In this document: positions 55,793 to 64,000 of the stretch, one piece after another
Layout: each line of letters opens with the position of its first letter
Numbering within the stretch: the stretch's first letter is position 1
From: Chryseobacterium sp. S0630
Lineage (GTDB): Bacteria; Bacteroidota; Bacteroidia; Flavobacteriales; Weeksellaceae
DNA length: 64,000 nucleotides
Direction of reading: 5' to 3'
Assembly: GCF_024158915.1 (NCBI RefSeq)
Contig: NZ_JAMZGF010000016.1
Coordinates: 30,745 to 94,744 of the forward strand
The notes under the pieces: generated by a model
What the model was told of the DNA's origin: nothing
What the model saw: the letters and a program-made list of their open reading frames with translations, nothing else
The model's database searches: none
Program-made: the position numbers and the translations under genes

Positions 55793-57328
55793 ATGGAAAT
55801 AAAAGATTGGTTTAAAATTAAGAGATATCCTCATATAGGTTTTCCTATAGAGAGCAGAATGCGATTGCAATGGATTGAAAAATATATCACTAATCCTGAC
55901 CAAGTGGCTAAACATGGTTTTTTACCCTTCATTCATAAAACTAATTATCAGAGAAAGTTTAGAAAAAAATATGACGAAAATACGGGAAAGAAAATAGTGT
56001 TTTATGAAGATGAAAAGTTAATTTCCAGATATAAAAAAGAAAAGAAAAGAGAAATATTCTATGCAAGTCACATCGATGCATTAATTTATAGCTATTATGC
56101 TACAATACTTAATGTAGAATATGAAAAATGTATTGAAAAACATAATATTGGAGAAGTAATTAATGCTTATCGATCGATTCCTTTAAATCCTACAGATCCT
56201 AATTCAAGTAATAAATGTAATGTCGATTTCGCTAATGATGTATTTAAATACATACTGGATTATAATCAAACAGAGTTTTCAGTAATAGCATTTGATATTT
56301 CCAGTTTCTTTGACAATTTAGATCATAAGTTATTAAGAGATATTTGGATGGAAGTTTTAGATGTAAAATCACTTCCACCAGATCATTTTAATATTTATAA
56401 AAATATTACAAGATTTTCTTTTATTGATCTTGTAGATATCTTTAATCTTTTTCAGAATCAAATTTTCACACGACGAAAAAATAAAGATGGTACTAATCTG
56501 CCAATAAAAAGGCGTAAAGTAGCAAAAATTAAATTTTTAAAAAGTCAAAATGCCATTGCTTTTTGTACAAAAAAAGAGTTTTATGCCAATAAGGGAAAAC
56601 TACTTAAACCCTCAAAAACTTTTAAAAATAAAGATGGAAGCATAACTTATAAAAACTTTGGCATTCCCCAAGGTTCTCCTATTAGTGCTACTTTAGCAAA
56701 CATGTATTTATTACACTTTGATAAAATCATTAATGATGTAATATGTAAGTTTGGAGGAATCTACCGTCGTTATTCTGATGATATGGTTGTAATATGCCCT
56801 CTCAACAAAAAAACAGAAATTTCTGAATTGGTCTATACCGAGATTGAAAAATATAAATTAGAAATTCAAAGAGAAAAAACACAAATCTTTAGATTCAAAA
56901 AGGAAAATGACAGATTGATCTGTGGTCAAGAATTTATTAAGCAAATTAATTGGGATAAAAACTTTATTTATTTAGGATTTGAATTTGATGGAAAATATAC
57001 TACAATTAAGTCTGGAAGCATTTCCAACTATTATAGAAAAATGAAAAGAAGCATCCGGCGGGCAAAGCACTACTCTTCTAAAAAAGGAAAATTCAAAAAT
57101 GAAATATTTAAAAGAAGATTGTATAAAATGTTTACCTATAAAGGAGCAAAAAGATTTAAAAAATATAAATGGGATAACAGTCAAAATAAATTTATTAAAT
57201 CGGAAGATTATAACTGGGGAAATTTTTTATCTTATGTCTATAAATCTTCAAAAGTAATGGTAAATAATAAAATAAAAGGACAAATTAAAAACCATTGGAA
57301 GGTTTTCCATGACGAATTAAATTCGTAA
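55793..57328 (+). CDS. Defence-type reverse transcriptase, DRT2 (UG2)-like
   Basis: 511 residues. The N-terminal RYPHIGFP and FLPFI blocks precede the palm. RT motifs: AFDISSFFDNLDH (first catalytic Asp168), GIPQGSPISATLANMY (290-305) and YRRYSDDMVV (catalytic Asp pair 329-330). The C-terminal region is basic and helical, ending in KGQIKNHWKVFHDEL. No maturase, endonuclease or protease domain is seen, which argues against a group II intron. The N-terminal and C-terminal blocks, as far as I recall the family, are those of UG2/DRT2-type RTs. These work with an upstream RNA to make repetitive cDNA encoding a toxic protein after infection. It is inserted between hsdS and hsdR and lies directly after a structured RNA. 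Confidence 0.8.
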   Translation: MEIKDWFKIKRYPHIGFPIESRMRLQWIEKYITNPDQVAKHGFLPFIHKTNYQRKFRKKYDENTGKKIVFYEDEKLISRYKKEKKREIFYASHIDALIYSYYATILNVEYEKCIEKHNIGEVINAYRSIPLNPTDPNSSNKCNVDFANDVFKYILDYNQTEFSVIAFDISSFFDNLDHKLLRDIWMEVLDVKSLPPDHFNIYKNITRFSFIDLVDIFNLFQNQIFTRRKNKDGTNLPIKRRKVAKIKFLKSQNAIAFCTKKEFYANKGKLLKPSKTFKNKDGSITYKNFGIPQGSPISATLANMYLLHFDKIINDVICKFGGIYRRYSDDMVVICPLNKKTEISELVYTEIEKYKLEIQREKTQIFRFKKENDRLICGQEFIKQINWDKNFIYLGFEFDGKYTTIKSGSISNYYRKMKRSIRRAKHYSSKKGKFKNEIFKRRLYKMFTYKGAKRFKKYKWDNSQNKFIKSEDYNWGNFLSYVYKSSKVMVNNKIKGQIKNHWKVFHDELNS

Positions 57329-57358
57329 AAATAATTTTATTACATTTAAGCTAATATC

Positions 57359-60300
57359 ATGAAATACACCGAATCTCAACTAGAAAAATCATTCATTCAC
57401 TTACTTCAAGAAGAAGGTTATGAACATGTGAATGGTAAAAAATTATTTCGGACCTCTAATCAAGAAGTATTAATTAGAGAAGATCTAAGTGATTTTCTAA
57501 TGCAGCAATATCCAGATCTGGAAGCTATAGAATTGGAAACCATTATTAATGAAATAGCCTATCAACCTGCATCTAATCTATATGAAAGTAATAAGCATAT
57601 TGGAAAGCTTTTAGCAGACGGATGGATTTTCAAAAGAAATAATCCTGCTAAAAAAGATCTGCACATTCGTTACATTGATATTGATGAAAACAGTCTTTTA
57701 CAAACCAGCCGTTTTAAAATTGTCAATCAACTAGAAATTCAGGGGAAGGAACTTCGTATTCCGGATTTGATTCTTTATATTAATGGTATCCCAGTAGTTA
57801 TTTTTGAATTTAAAACAGCAATCGAAGAAGAGATAACAATATACGATGCATACAAACAATTGAGTATACGATACCGGAGAGACATTCCGGAACTGATGAA
57901 ATACAATGCATTTTGCATCATTAGTGATGGTGTGAATAATAAAGCTGGTTCTTTGTTTGCTCCTTATGATTTCTTCTATGGCTGGCATAAAATTACCGGA
58001 GAAGAAAAGAAAGCTTTAACAGGGATTCATACTGTAACGTCTATCGTTTATGGAATGCTTAATAAACAAAGGCTTTGTGATATTCTACATCATTTTATTC
58101 TGTTTCCTGACACTTCTAAAAAAGAAGACAAAATACTTTGTCGTTATCCTCAATATTATGCTGCAAACAAACTTTTTGATAATATATTAAAGCACCGTAA
58201 ACCTGAAGGTGATGGTAAAGGTGGAACCTATTTTGGAGCTACAGGATGTGGAAAAAGTTTCACCATGCTATTCTTGTCCAGATTACTGATGCGTTCGACA
58301 AAATTTTCGAGTCCAACGATCATTATTATTTCAGACCGTACCGATCTTGATGATCAACTTTCCAGAGATTTCACCAACGCCAAAGACTTCATTGGAGATG
58401 AAAATATTATCAATATAGAATCCAGAGAAGATCTGAGAACAAGACTAAAAGGGAGAGAAAGCGGGGGCGTTTTTTTGACAACTGTTCAAAAATTTGCAGA
58501 AGATGATAAAATTCTGTCTGACAGAAATAATATTATCTGTATCTCAGATGAGGCCCATCGCTCACAGGTCAATCTTGATCTGAAAATTCGTATTGATGAA
58601 GAAAAAGGAGTTAAGAAATCTTACGGTTTTGCAAAATATCTGCATGATTCTTTACCCAATGCAACCTATGTTGGATTTACTGGAACACATATTGATAAAA
58701 CACTTGACGTTTTCGGTGAAATAGTAGATTCTTACACAATGTTAGAGTCAGTTGCAGATGAAATTACAGTAAGATTGGTGTATGAAGGTCGTGCTGCCAG
58801 AGTGAATCTCGATCATTCTAAAGTAGTCGAGATTGAAAAATATTATGACAATGCAGTTGCTGAAGGAGCTTCCGAATATCATGTTGAAGCCAGCCAGAAA
58901 GCTATTGCTAAAATGGAATCTGTATTAGGAGACCCTGACCGCATCAAAGCTATTGCACAAGATTTTATTCAGCATTATGAAAGCCGTGTAGCAGAAAAAG
59001 CTACTGTTGCTGGCAAGGTCATGTTTGTATGTGCATCTCGTGAAATTGCCTATAAACTGTTTTTAGAAATTATTGCACTTCGTCCGGAATGGAATGAAAT
59101 TAAAATTGCAGATCATCTTACCGAAAAAGAACAGAAAGAAATAAAGCCTATTGAATGTATCAAAATGGTTATGACCAGAAACAAAGATGATCATGAATCT
59201 CTTTGGAACCTTTTGGGAACGAAAGATGACCGCAAGGAGCTGGATCGCCAATTTAAACAAATCTATTCCAATTTTAAGATAGCTATTGTGGTAGACATGT
59301 GGCTGACGGGATTTGATGTCCCTTTTCTTGATACAATCTATATTGATAAGCCGCTGCAAACCCATAATTTGATACAAACTATTTCACGTGTAAACAGAAA
59401 GTTTGAAGGAAAAGAAAAAGGTTTGGTAGTAGATTATATAGGAATTAAAAAAAATCTGAATCACGCTTTGGGATTATTCAATAATCAAACCGCCACTGAT
59501 GATTTTGAGGATTTGGATAAAGCCGTGATTATTGTAAAAGATCAGCTTGAGTTATTACGACAGTTTTTCTACCAGTTTGACACCACAGATTATTTTACAG
59601 GTTCACCTGTAGAACAGTTACAATGTTTAAACAGAGCATCAGAACTGGTTTTACAAACGGAAAAATCTGAACAGTTTTTTGTAGAGGTAACCAAAAAATT
59701 AAAAGCAGCATATAATCTGACCTGTGGTTCTGAAATATTCAACAGCAACCAAATAGATGAAATACACTTCTATTTTGCTATCAAATCTATAGTAGTAAAA
59801 CTAACCAAAGGTGAGGCACCAGACACTGCACAGATGAATGCTAAAGTGAGCAAAATGGTAGAAGATGCTATTGTTTCGGAAGGTGTTGAAGAAATTTTTA
59901 AGCTGGATGATAATAAGGCAAATGCTATTGATCTGTTCAATGATAAATTTCTTGAAAAAATTAATAATCTTGAATTACCGAATACCAAAATTAAAATTTT
60001 AGAGCGCCTTTTAAAGCAGACAATTTCAGATTTCAAAAAAGTAAATAAAGTAAAAGGAATTGAGTTTTCTGAGCGCCTACAAAGTATAGTCAACCGTTAT
60101 AACGAAAGAAGCGAACTTGACATTCTGGACTATAATGATATTCGAGAAAGTACATCAGAACAAATCCTTGATCTGATTCTAAATCTTCGTACCGAAATGG
60201 CTTCTTATCAGGATTTAGGAATCGACTACGAAGAAAAAGCCTTTTATGATATACTAGATTCAATTTGTAAACAATATGGATTTGAATTCGAAAAAGCTAA

Positions 60301-60493
60301 AATGCTGGAATTGGCTCAGGAAATAAAAAAGATTGTAGATAATACAACAGAATACCCTGATTGGAGTGATAGAGAAGACATCAAAGCAAAACTAAAAATG
60401 GATATTATTGTGAAACTTCATGAATATGGGTATCCACCGATTACACAAGATGATGTTTACAAAAATGTACTGGAACAGGCAGAAAATTTTTAA
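57359..60493 (+). CDS. hsdR: Type I restriction endonuclease/translocase subunit HsdR
   Basis: 1044 residues, full length. The N-terminal PD-(D/E)xK nuclease has IPDLILYINGIPVVIFEFK near 137-152. The SF2 helicase motor has GATGCGKSFTM (Walker A, about 292) and ISDEAHRSQ (DEAH box, 397). Later helicase motifs include VGFTGT, MWLTGFDVP and QTISRVNR. The C-terminal helical region (about 800-1044) binds the methylase core. It pumps and cleaves DNA at a distance from unmethylated sites. It starts 30 bp after the RT gene and is probably cotranscribed with it, so RT and restriction may be expressed together. Confidence 0.95.
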   Translation: MKYTESQLEKSFIHLLQEEGYEHVNGKKLFRTSNQEVLIREDLSDFLMQQYPDLEAIELETIINEIAYQPASNLYESNKHIGKLLADGWIFKRNNPAKKDLHIRYIDIDENSLLQTSRFKIVNQLEIQGKELRIPDLILYINGIPVVIFEFKTAIEEEITIYDAYKQLSIRYRRDIPELMKYNAFCIISDGVNNKAGSLFAPYDFFYGWHKITGEEKKALTGIHTVTSIVYGMLNKQRLCDILHHFILFPDTSKKEDKILCRYPQYYAANKLFDNILKHRKPEGDGKGGTYFGATGCGKSFTMLFLSRLLMRSTKFSSPTIIIISDRTDLDDQLSRDFTNAKDFIGDENIINIESREDLRTRLKGRESGGVFLTTVQKFAEDDKILSDRNNIICISDEAHRSQVNLDLKIRIDEEKGVKKSYGFAKYLHDSLPNATYVGFTGTHIDKTLDVFGEIVDSYTMLESVADEITVRLVYEGRAARVNLDHSKVVEIEKYYDNAVAEGASEYHVEASQKAIAKMESVLGDPDRIKAIAQDFIQHYESRVAEKATVAGKVMFVCASREIAYKLFLEIIALRPEWNEIKIADHLTEKEQKEIKPIECIKMVMTRNKDDHESLWNLLGTKDDRKELDRQFKQIYSNFKIAIVVDMWLTGFDVPFLDTIYIDKPLQTHNLIQTISRVNRKFEGKEKGLVVDYIGIKKNLNHALGLFNNQTATDDFEDLDKAVIIVKDQLELLRQFFYQFDTTDYFTGSPVEQLQCLNRASELVLQTEKSEQFFVEVTKKLKAAYNLTCGSEIFNSNQIDEIHFYFAIKSIVVKLTKGEAPDTAQMNAKVSKMVEDAIVSEGVEEIFKLDDNKANAIDLFNDKFLEKINNLELPNTKIKILERLLKQTISDFKKVNKVKGIEFSERLQSIVNRYNERSELDILDYNDIRESTSEQILDLILNLRTEMASYQDLGIDYEEKAFYDILDSICKQYGFEFEKAKMLELAQEIKKIVDNTTEYPDWSDREDIKAKLKMDIIVKLHEYGYPPITQDDVYKNVLEQAENF

Positions 60494-60536
60494 AAAAATA
60501 GGTAACGAACAACCTTAGAAACTAATAAATATTACT

Positions 60537-62297
60537 ATGGAGCTAATTACAAGAGAGGACTTGAACATGATCACTTCTTCTGGAGGAGAGGAAGTAAACA
60601 ACGATGATCATAACAAACTAAAAATTGTTTATGCCAAACTAAAACATATATGCAGTCTTCTTGAAGCAAAAGGTTACACTTTTGAAATAAGACAAGATCC
60701 TAGAAGACAAGCTGGTCCTGGAAAATTCGTATTTCAGGATTATCAATGGGCTAAAATATATCCCAAAGAGTACTATGAATATGCACGTGACAAATTTGCT
60801 TATATTGTTGGATTTTCTGACACTGTGCATTTTCATTTAATGGGTATTAAAGAATATCAACATATGGTTCCTTCAACAAATGCCAGTAAATCGTGCTGGA
60901 CAGAAATAGCTTTCGAAGGTAAAAACTATGACAATATAGTTAATGAATTTTTAGATTTTGACAACCGTTTTAGAAACCTTTTTATTAAAACAGGTGCAGA
61001 TCTAGGCATAAATGATTTTACAAAAATACTATTACAAATGAAAAATGAAAAAATAAAAGATCTGTTGTTGTATAAAAAGCAGATCATTCTACAAGGTCCT
61101 CCGGGAACAGGAAAAACCAGACAGGCAAAGGAACTAGCTATTCAATTACTGGGATTACCTTCAACCGAAGAATTAAAAGACAATCCACAATTTAAAATTA
61201 TCCAGTTTCACCCAAGTTATACCTATGAAGATTTTGTAAGAGGTATTGTTTCTCAACCTAATGAAGACGGAGACGGAATACTTTTCAAAGCTGAGAACAG
61301 AGTGTTAGCTGATATGGCCCACGTAGCATTACAAAATTACAAGGCATCACAAAATACACCGGATACAATAATCTCAAAAGATACTTTTGAGATATTCATT
61401 GAAAAAGTAAAAGATGAAATGGCAGAAAACGAACTGCATCAATATCCGATTACCAATTCTGTGTATTTGTTTTCTGCAGATGAAACCAAATTCAAATATA
61501 AAGGAGATAATTGGGATGCTCATAAAAACGGCTTAAATATGAAGTTTTCAGAATTGAAACTTATTATTGAATACGGAGCAAAAGAAAGACAGGACATTAA
61601 AAAAATGTCTGATGTTGAAGAAAAAACCAGGCAACATGCAACCTATTTTATGAAGGTTGTTGAAAAGTACTATGAATTTGAAAAAAACTATCAACCTGAA
61701 ACAATTTGGGCTGAAAAAGTTCAGTTAAAAAATTATGTACTTGTTATTGATGAAATTAACCGGGCCAATCTATCTTCCGTTTTAGGTGAGTTGATCTATG
61801 CTCTGGAATACCGAGGAAAAGCCGTTGAAAGTATGTATGCTCTTGAAGATGCAACCAATGAAAGTAAAAATAAATTAATCCTTCCTCCCAACCTTTACAT
61901 CATCGGCACTATGAATACCGCAGACCGCAGTGTAGGTCATATTGATTATGCGATACGAAGACGCTTTGCTTTTGTTGATGTGTTACCTGAACCTCTGGAG
62001 GATGACGAGCATATTCATTTTAATAATGAAGGTTTCAAAAAAGTTTCGGAGTTATTCAAAAATGGAAATGTAAGTGGTGAATTTGATGCGAAGGACGTTC
62101 AGTTGGGGCATAGTTATTTTATTGCCAAAAAAGAAGATATCGAGGATGGTCAGACAAAGGAGGAAATTTTCAGAATAAAAATGAATTATGAAGTAGTTCC
62201 TATTCTTCTTGAGTATGTGAAAGATGGTGTTCTTATCGGAAGCCATGACGGAAAAGATATTAAAGACTATATCAATACCTTGAAAATAAATAATTAA
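60537..62297 (+). CDS. mcrB: McrB-like AAA+ GTPase of a type IV restriction system
   Basis: 586 residues. The N-terminal about 165 residues form the DNA-reading domain (FEIRQDPRRQAGPGKFVFQ, then FAYIVGFSDTVHFHLMGIKE). The motor has Walker A LQGPPGTGKTRQAKELA (about 187-194) and Walker B LVIDEINRAN. IIGTMNTADRSVGHIDYAI follows; MNTADRS is the McrB-specific guanine and hydrolysis motif. It forms hexamers that drive the McrC nuclease on DNA carrying modified cytosines. The gene overlaps mcrC by 1 bp. The N-terminal domain differs from E. coli McrB, so the modification recognised may differ. Confidence 0.9.
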   Translation: MELITREDLNMITSSGGEEVNNDDHNKLKIVYAKLKHICSLLEAKGYTFEIRQDPRRQAGPGKFVFQDYQWAKIYPKEYYEYARDKFAYIVGFSDTVHFHLMGIKEYQHMVPSTNASKSCWTEIAFEGKNYDNIVNEFLDFDNRFRNLFIKTGADLGINDFTKILLQMKNEKIKDLLLYKKQIILQGPPGTGKTRQAKELAIQLLGLPSTEELKDNPQFKIIQFHPSYTYEDFVRGIVSQPNEDGDGILFKAENRVLADMAHVALQNYKASQNTPDTIISKDTFEIFIEKVKDEMAENELHQYPITNSVYLFSADETKFKYKGDNWDAHKNGLNMKFSELKLIIEYGAKERQDIKKMSDVEEKTRQHATYFMKVVEKYYEFEKNYQPETIWAEKVQLKNYVLVIDEINRANLSSVLGELIYALEYRGKAVESMYALEDATNESKNKLILPPNLYIIGTMNTADRSVGHIDYAIRRRFAFVDVLPEPLEDDEHIHFNNEGFKKVSELFKNGNVSGEFDAKDVQLGHSYFIAKKEDIEDGQTKEEIFRIKMNYEVVPILLEYVKDGVLIGSHDGKDIKDYINTLKINN

Positions 62298-63763
62298 TGG
62301 GAATTTTACTTTCGGAACATAAAAGTTTTCTGATCAAACGAGTTACTACTGAAGAGTCTTTTACCAATATAGCAGACGAACTGCTACATCTTGATGACGA
62401 CTCTTTTCAGCTGTTTGCGGCTTTGGAAAGTAAAAAGTTCAACCATCAGTCTTATTCTTTTTCGGTGGTAAAAAGAGAAAATCATTGTGAGATTAAGGCA
62501 GATTATTTTGTAGGTATTGACTGGCTGGGAAATACCGGCAGAACCATTTATGTAGAACCCAAGATCAATGCTGGTTTGTCGCAGTACTTCCGGAACTGCC
62601 TCAATGAAGAAGAAAATTCTGTTCCTCTCCCTGAAACATATGATAGTAAGGAAAAGATAGAGACTAAAGAAGTCAATTATCTTAAAATTCTTTTGGATGT
62701 CATGGCTTTGCCACAAACCGCACACTATTCAAAAGATGTTATCCAAATAGACTGGGATGCAAAATATATTGAAATAGATCATAAAGATGATCGTTTGACC
62801 CCTTTTCTTATTATACAGTTTTTACAGCATTTGAAAATAATTGTAAGAAAAGGATTGAAAAAGGCATATTATAAAGTCCAGGAAAATCTTAATAGTAGAG
62901 TAAAGGGCAAAGTATTAATAGGTCCGCATATAAAGAAGAATGTTTTTAAAAATAAACCTACCTCTGCTTTTTGTGAATTTCAGGTTTTTGGTGAAGATTA
63001 TTTTGAAAACAGGTTTCTAAAGAAAGTATTGGTGTTTGCAACCAGCTATATTGAGAACAATCCTTCACTATTTTCTTCCAATATAGAATCTGTTCAACAT
63101 ATTTTAAATTATTGCAAGCCAGCATTTGAACATATCAGTACCGATGTTGATGGACTTCAATTAAAACATAGTAAAAAAAATGCGTTCTTCAATGAATATG
63201 GAGAGGCTTTACGAATAGGACAGTTTATTCTGAAACGGTTCTCGTATACGATTACGAAAACGACGCAGAAAAAAATAAAAACACCACCATTCTGGATTGA
63301 TATGCCCAGACTGTTTGAGCTTTATTTTTATTATCAATTGATCAAAGCTAATCCTGAAGATGCTCATCATATTCATTATCAATTCAAAACCTACGGAAAT
63401 CATCTGGATTTTCTGATCAGTAAACCAGGCTATGAAATGGTCATTGATACTAAGTATAAATTAAAATATACTAAAAGTCATATCCACAAAGACATCCGCC
63501 AGGTTTCAGGATACTCCCGTTTAAAGAAGGTTATCAACGAAATGAAAAGTAAAAATAAAGATTGGAAAGAAGATCAGATATTGGATTGTCTGATTATTTA
63601 CCCTCATCTTCACCAGCCTGATAATGAGAATTCTAATAATCCTCCCTCATTATTGCATAACTTTTCAATTGAAAACATAAAAAGACAGTTTGATAATGCT
63701 GATAATCAAATCACTGCTTATCATAAAATTTTTAAACTGGGAATAAATTTACCGGTAAGCTAA
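62297..63763 (+). CDS. mcrC: McrC-like nuclease subunit
   Basis: 488 residues. The N-terminal half is the McrB-contacting region (FAALESKKFNHQSYSFSVVK; GRTIYVEPKINAGLS). The C-terminal PD-(D/E)xK nuclease shows HLDFLISKPGYEMVIDTKYK near residues 370-390, with the Asp and the DxK pair in place, and a later RQVSGYSR motif. Longer than E. coli McrC (about 350), as is common for McrC proteins of the McrBC 5-methylcytosine restriction group. Last gene of the hsd-RT-mcr cluster. Confidence 0.88.
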   Translation: MGILLSEHKSFLIKRVTTEESFTNIADELLHLDDDSFQLFAALESKKFNHQSYSFSVVKRENHCEIKADYFVGIDWLGNTGRTIYVEPKINAGLSQYFRNCLNEEENSVPLPETYDSKEKIETKEVNYLKILLDVMALPQTAHYSKDVIQIDWDAKYIEIDHKDDRLTPFLIIQFLQHLKIIVRKGLKKAYYKVQENLNSRVKGKVLIGPHIKKNVFKNKPTSAFCEFQVFGEDYFENRFLKKVLVFATSYIENNPSLFSSNIESVQHILNYCKPAFEHISTDVDGLQLKHSKKNAFFNEYGEALRIGQFILKRFSYTITKTTQKKIKTPPFWIDMPRLFELYFYYQLIKANPEDAHHIHYQFKTYGNHLDFLISKPGYEMVIDTKYKLKYTKSHIHKDIRQVSGYSRLKKVINEMKSKNKDWKEDQILDCLIIYPHLHQPDNENSNNPPSLLHNFSIENIKRQFDNADNQITAYHKIFKLGINLPVS

Positions 63764-63808
63764 TAAAGAAGCTTAATGACAATGAAGGTGTAAAATAATG
63801 TGAATACA

Positions 63809-64000
63809 TTTAGATTCCTACGGAATGACAAGGTGGGTGTTTCTGTGTGCGTGCATAGCCACTTACTTGCTTCAGACATAATACAAACTATTCACTTAGA
63901 CTATCCACTCTGTTTGTCATTCTGTAGGAATCCAGACACAGAAAGCTTGTGATAATGAATGAGGATAAAATAAGAGTTTAGATTCCTGCGGAATGACAAG
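63809..64000. repeat. Short interspersed repeat in alternating orientation
   Basis: TTTAGATTCCTACGGAATGA and its relatives occur three times: plus orientation at 63809-63832, minus orientation at 63914-63933 (TTGTCATTCTGTAGGAATCC), and plus again from 63978 to the window end. The unit contains the self-complementary core ATTCC..CGGAAT. No coding sequence was seen in this 237-bp tail. The pattern suits a REP-like or MITE-like intergenic element. Confidence 0.55.

Noticed and set aside
55615..55815. 66-codon ORF as an ordinary small protein gene
   Set aside because: It lies across strong RNA helices and overlaps the RT start. It is kept only as a possible repeat-encoded frame in the findings.
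55405..57328. Group II intron or retron interpretation of the RT locus
   Set aside because: The RT lacks maturase and endonuclease regions, no intron boundary or domain V was recognised, and hsdS and hsdR on either side are intact. No msr/msd-type inverted-repeat layout was seen. Domain blocks look more like a UG/DRT RT.
1..64000. CRISPR arrays, tRNA and rRNA genes
   Set aside because: No regularly spaced repeats, no cloverleaf and no rRNA-like sequence were noticed on reading; a tRNAscan or CRISPR finder run was not possible.

Overview
The window looks like a chromosome segment from a member of the Bacteroidota, most likely a Chryseobacterium-like flavobacterium. The DNA is AT-rich. There are type IX secretion C-terminal sorting domains, many small secreted proteins of flavobacterial type, almost no Shine-Dalgarno sequences, and repeated matches to the Bacteroidota promoter element TAnnTTTG. 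No rRNA, tRNA, CRISPR array, integrase or transposase gene was recognised.

Layout. 1-6063 is ordinary chromosome: the 5' end of a metallophosphoesterase gene, an MFS exporter divergent from an Lrp/AsnC regulator, two small secreted proteins, and mnmE. 6046-13327 is a roughly 7.3 kb AT-rich island inserted exactly at the 3' end of mnmE. The last 18 bp of mnmE, plus its downstream terminator, reappear in diverged form at 13310-13406. The island carries five same-strand genes: a caspase-like protease, a DNA cytosine-5 methyltransferase, an HD-domain protein, an ORC/CDC6-like AAA ATPase and an unrecognised protein. It is the best candidate here for an undescribed defence system. 13494-26272 is chromosome-like: a Cys-rich secreted protein, a lipoprotein, a TetR regulator with a clear palindromic operator, an SGNH esterase, a DUF1826-like protein, two T9SS-exported proteins and a secreted glutaminase.

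27582-45417 is an eight-gene, tightly overlapping biosynthetic operon. It has two PUFA-synthase-like polyketide megasynthases (tandem NMO-like modules, KS, AT, two ACPs and KR; then KS, AT, DH and PPTase), a free ACP, an alpha/beta hydrolase, a fused double glycosyltransferase, two condensation/PapA-like acyltransferases and a small membrane protein. Together they suggest an acylated, glycosylated lipid or polyketide. Its roughly 0.5 kb leader contains a strong promoter, a perfect palindrome and a short ORF that looks like a duplicated start of the first megasynthase gene.

45625-52452 holds an AraC regulator followed by two pilin-like proteins, a PapD-like chaperone, a possible tip protein and a large outer-membrane usher-like protein: a chaperone/usher-like surface fibre locus. 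52605-63763 is a second defence island: a type I restriction-modification system (hsdM, hsdS, hsdR) with a reverse transcriptase and a structured non-coding region of about 360 nt between hsdS and hsdR, followed by mcrB and mcrC. The RT and RNA resemble a DRT2 (UG2)-type defence RT. The last 200 bp contain a short interspersed repeat in alternating orientation.
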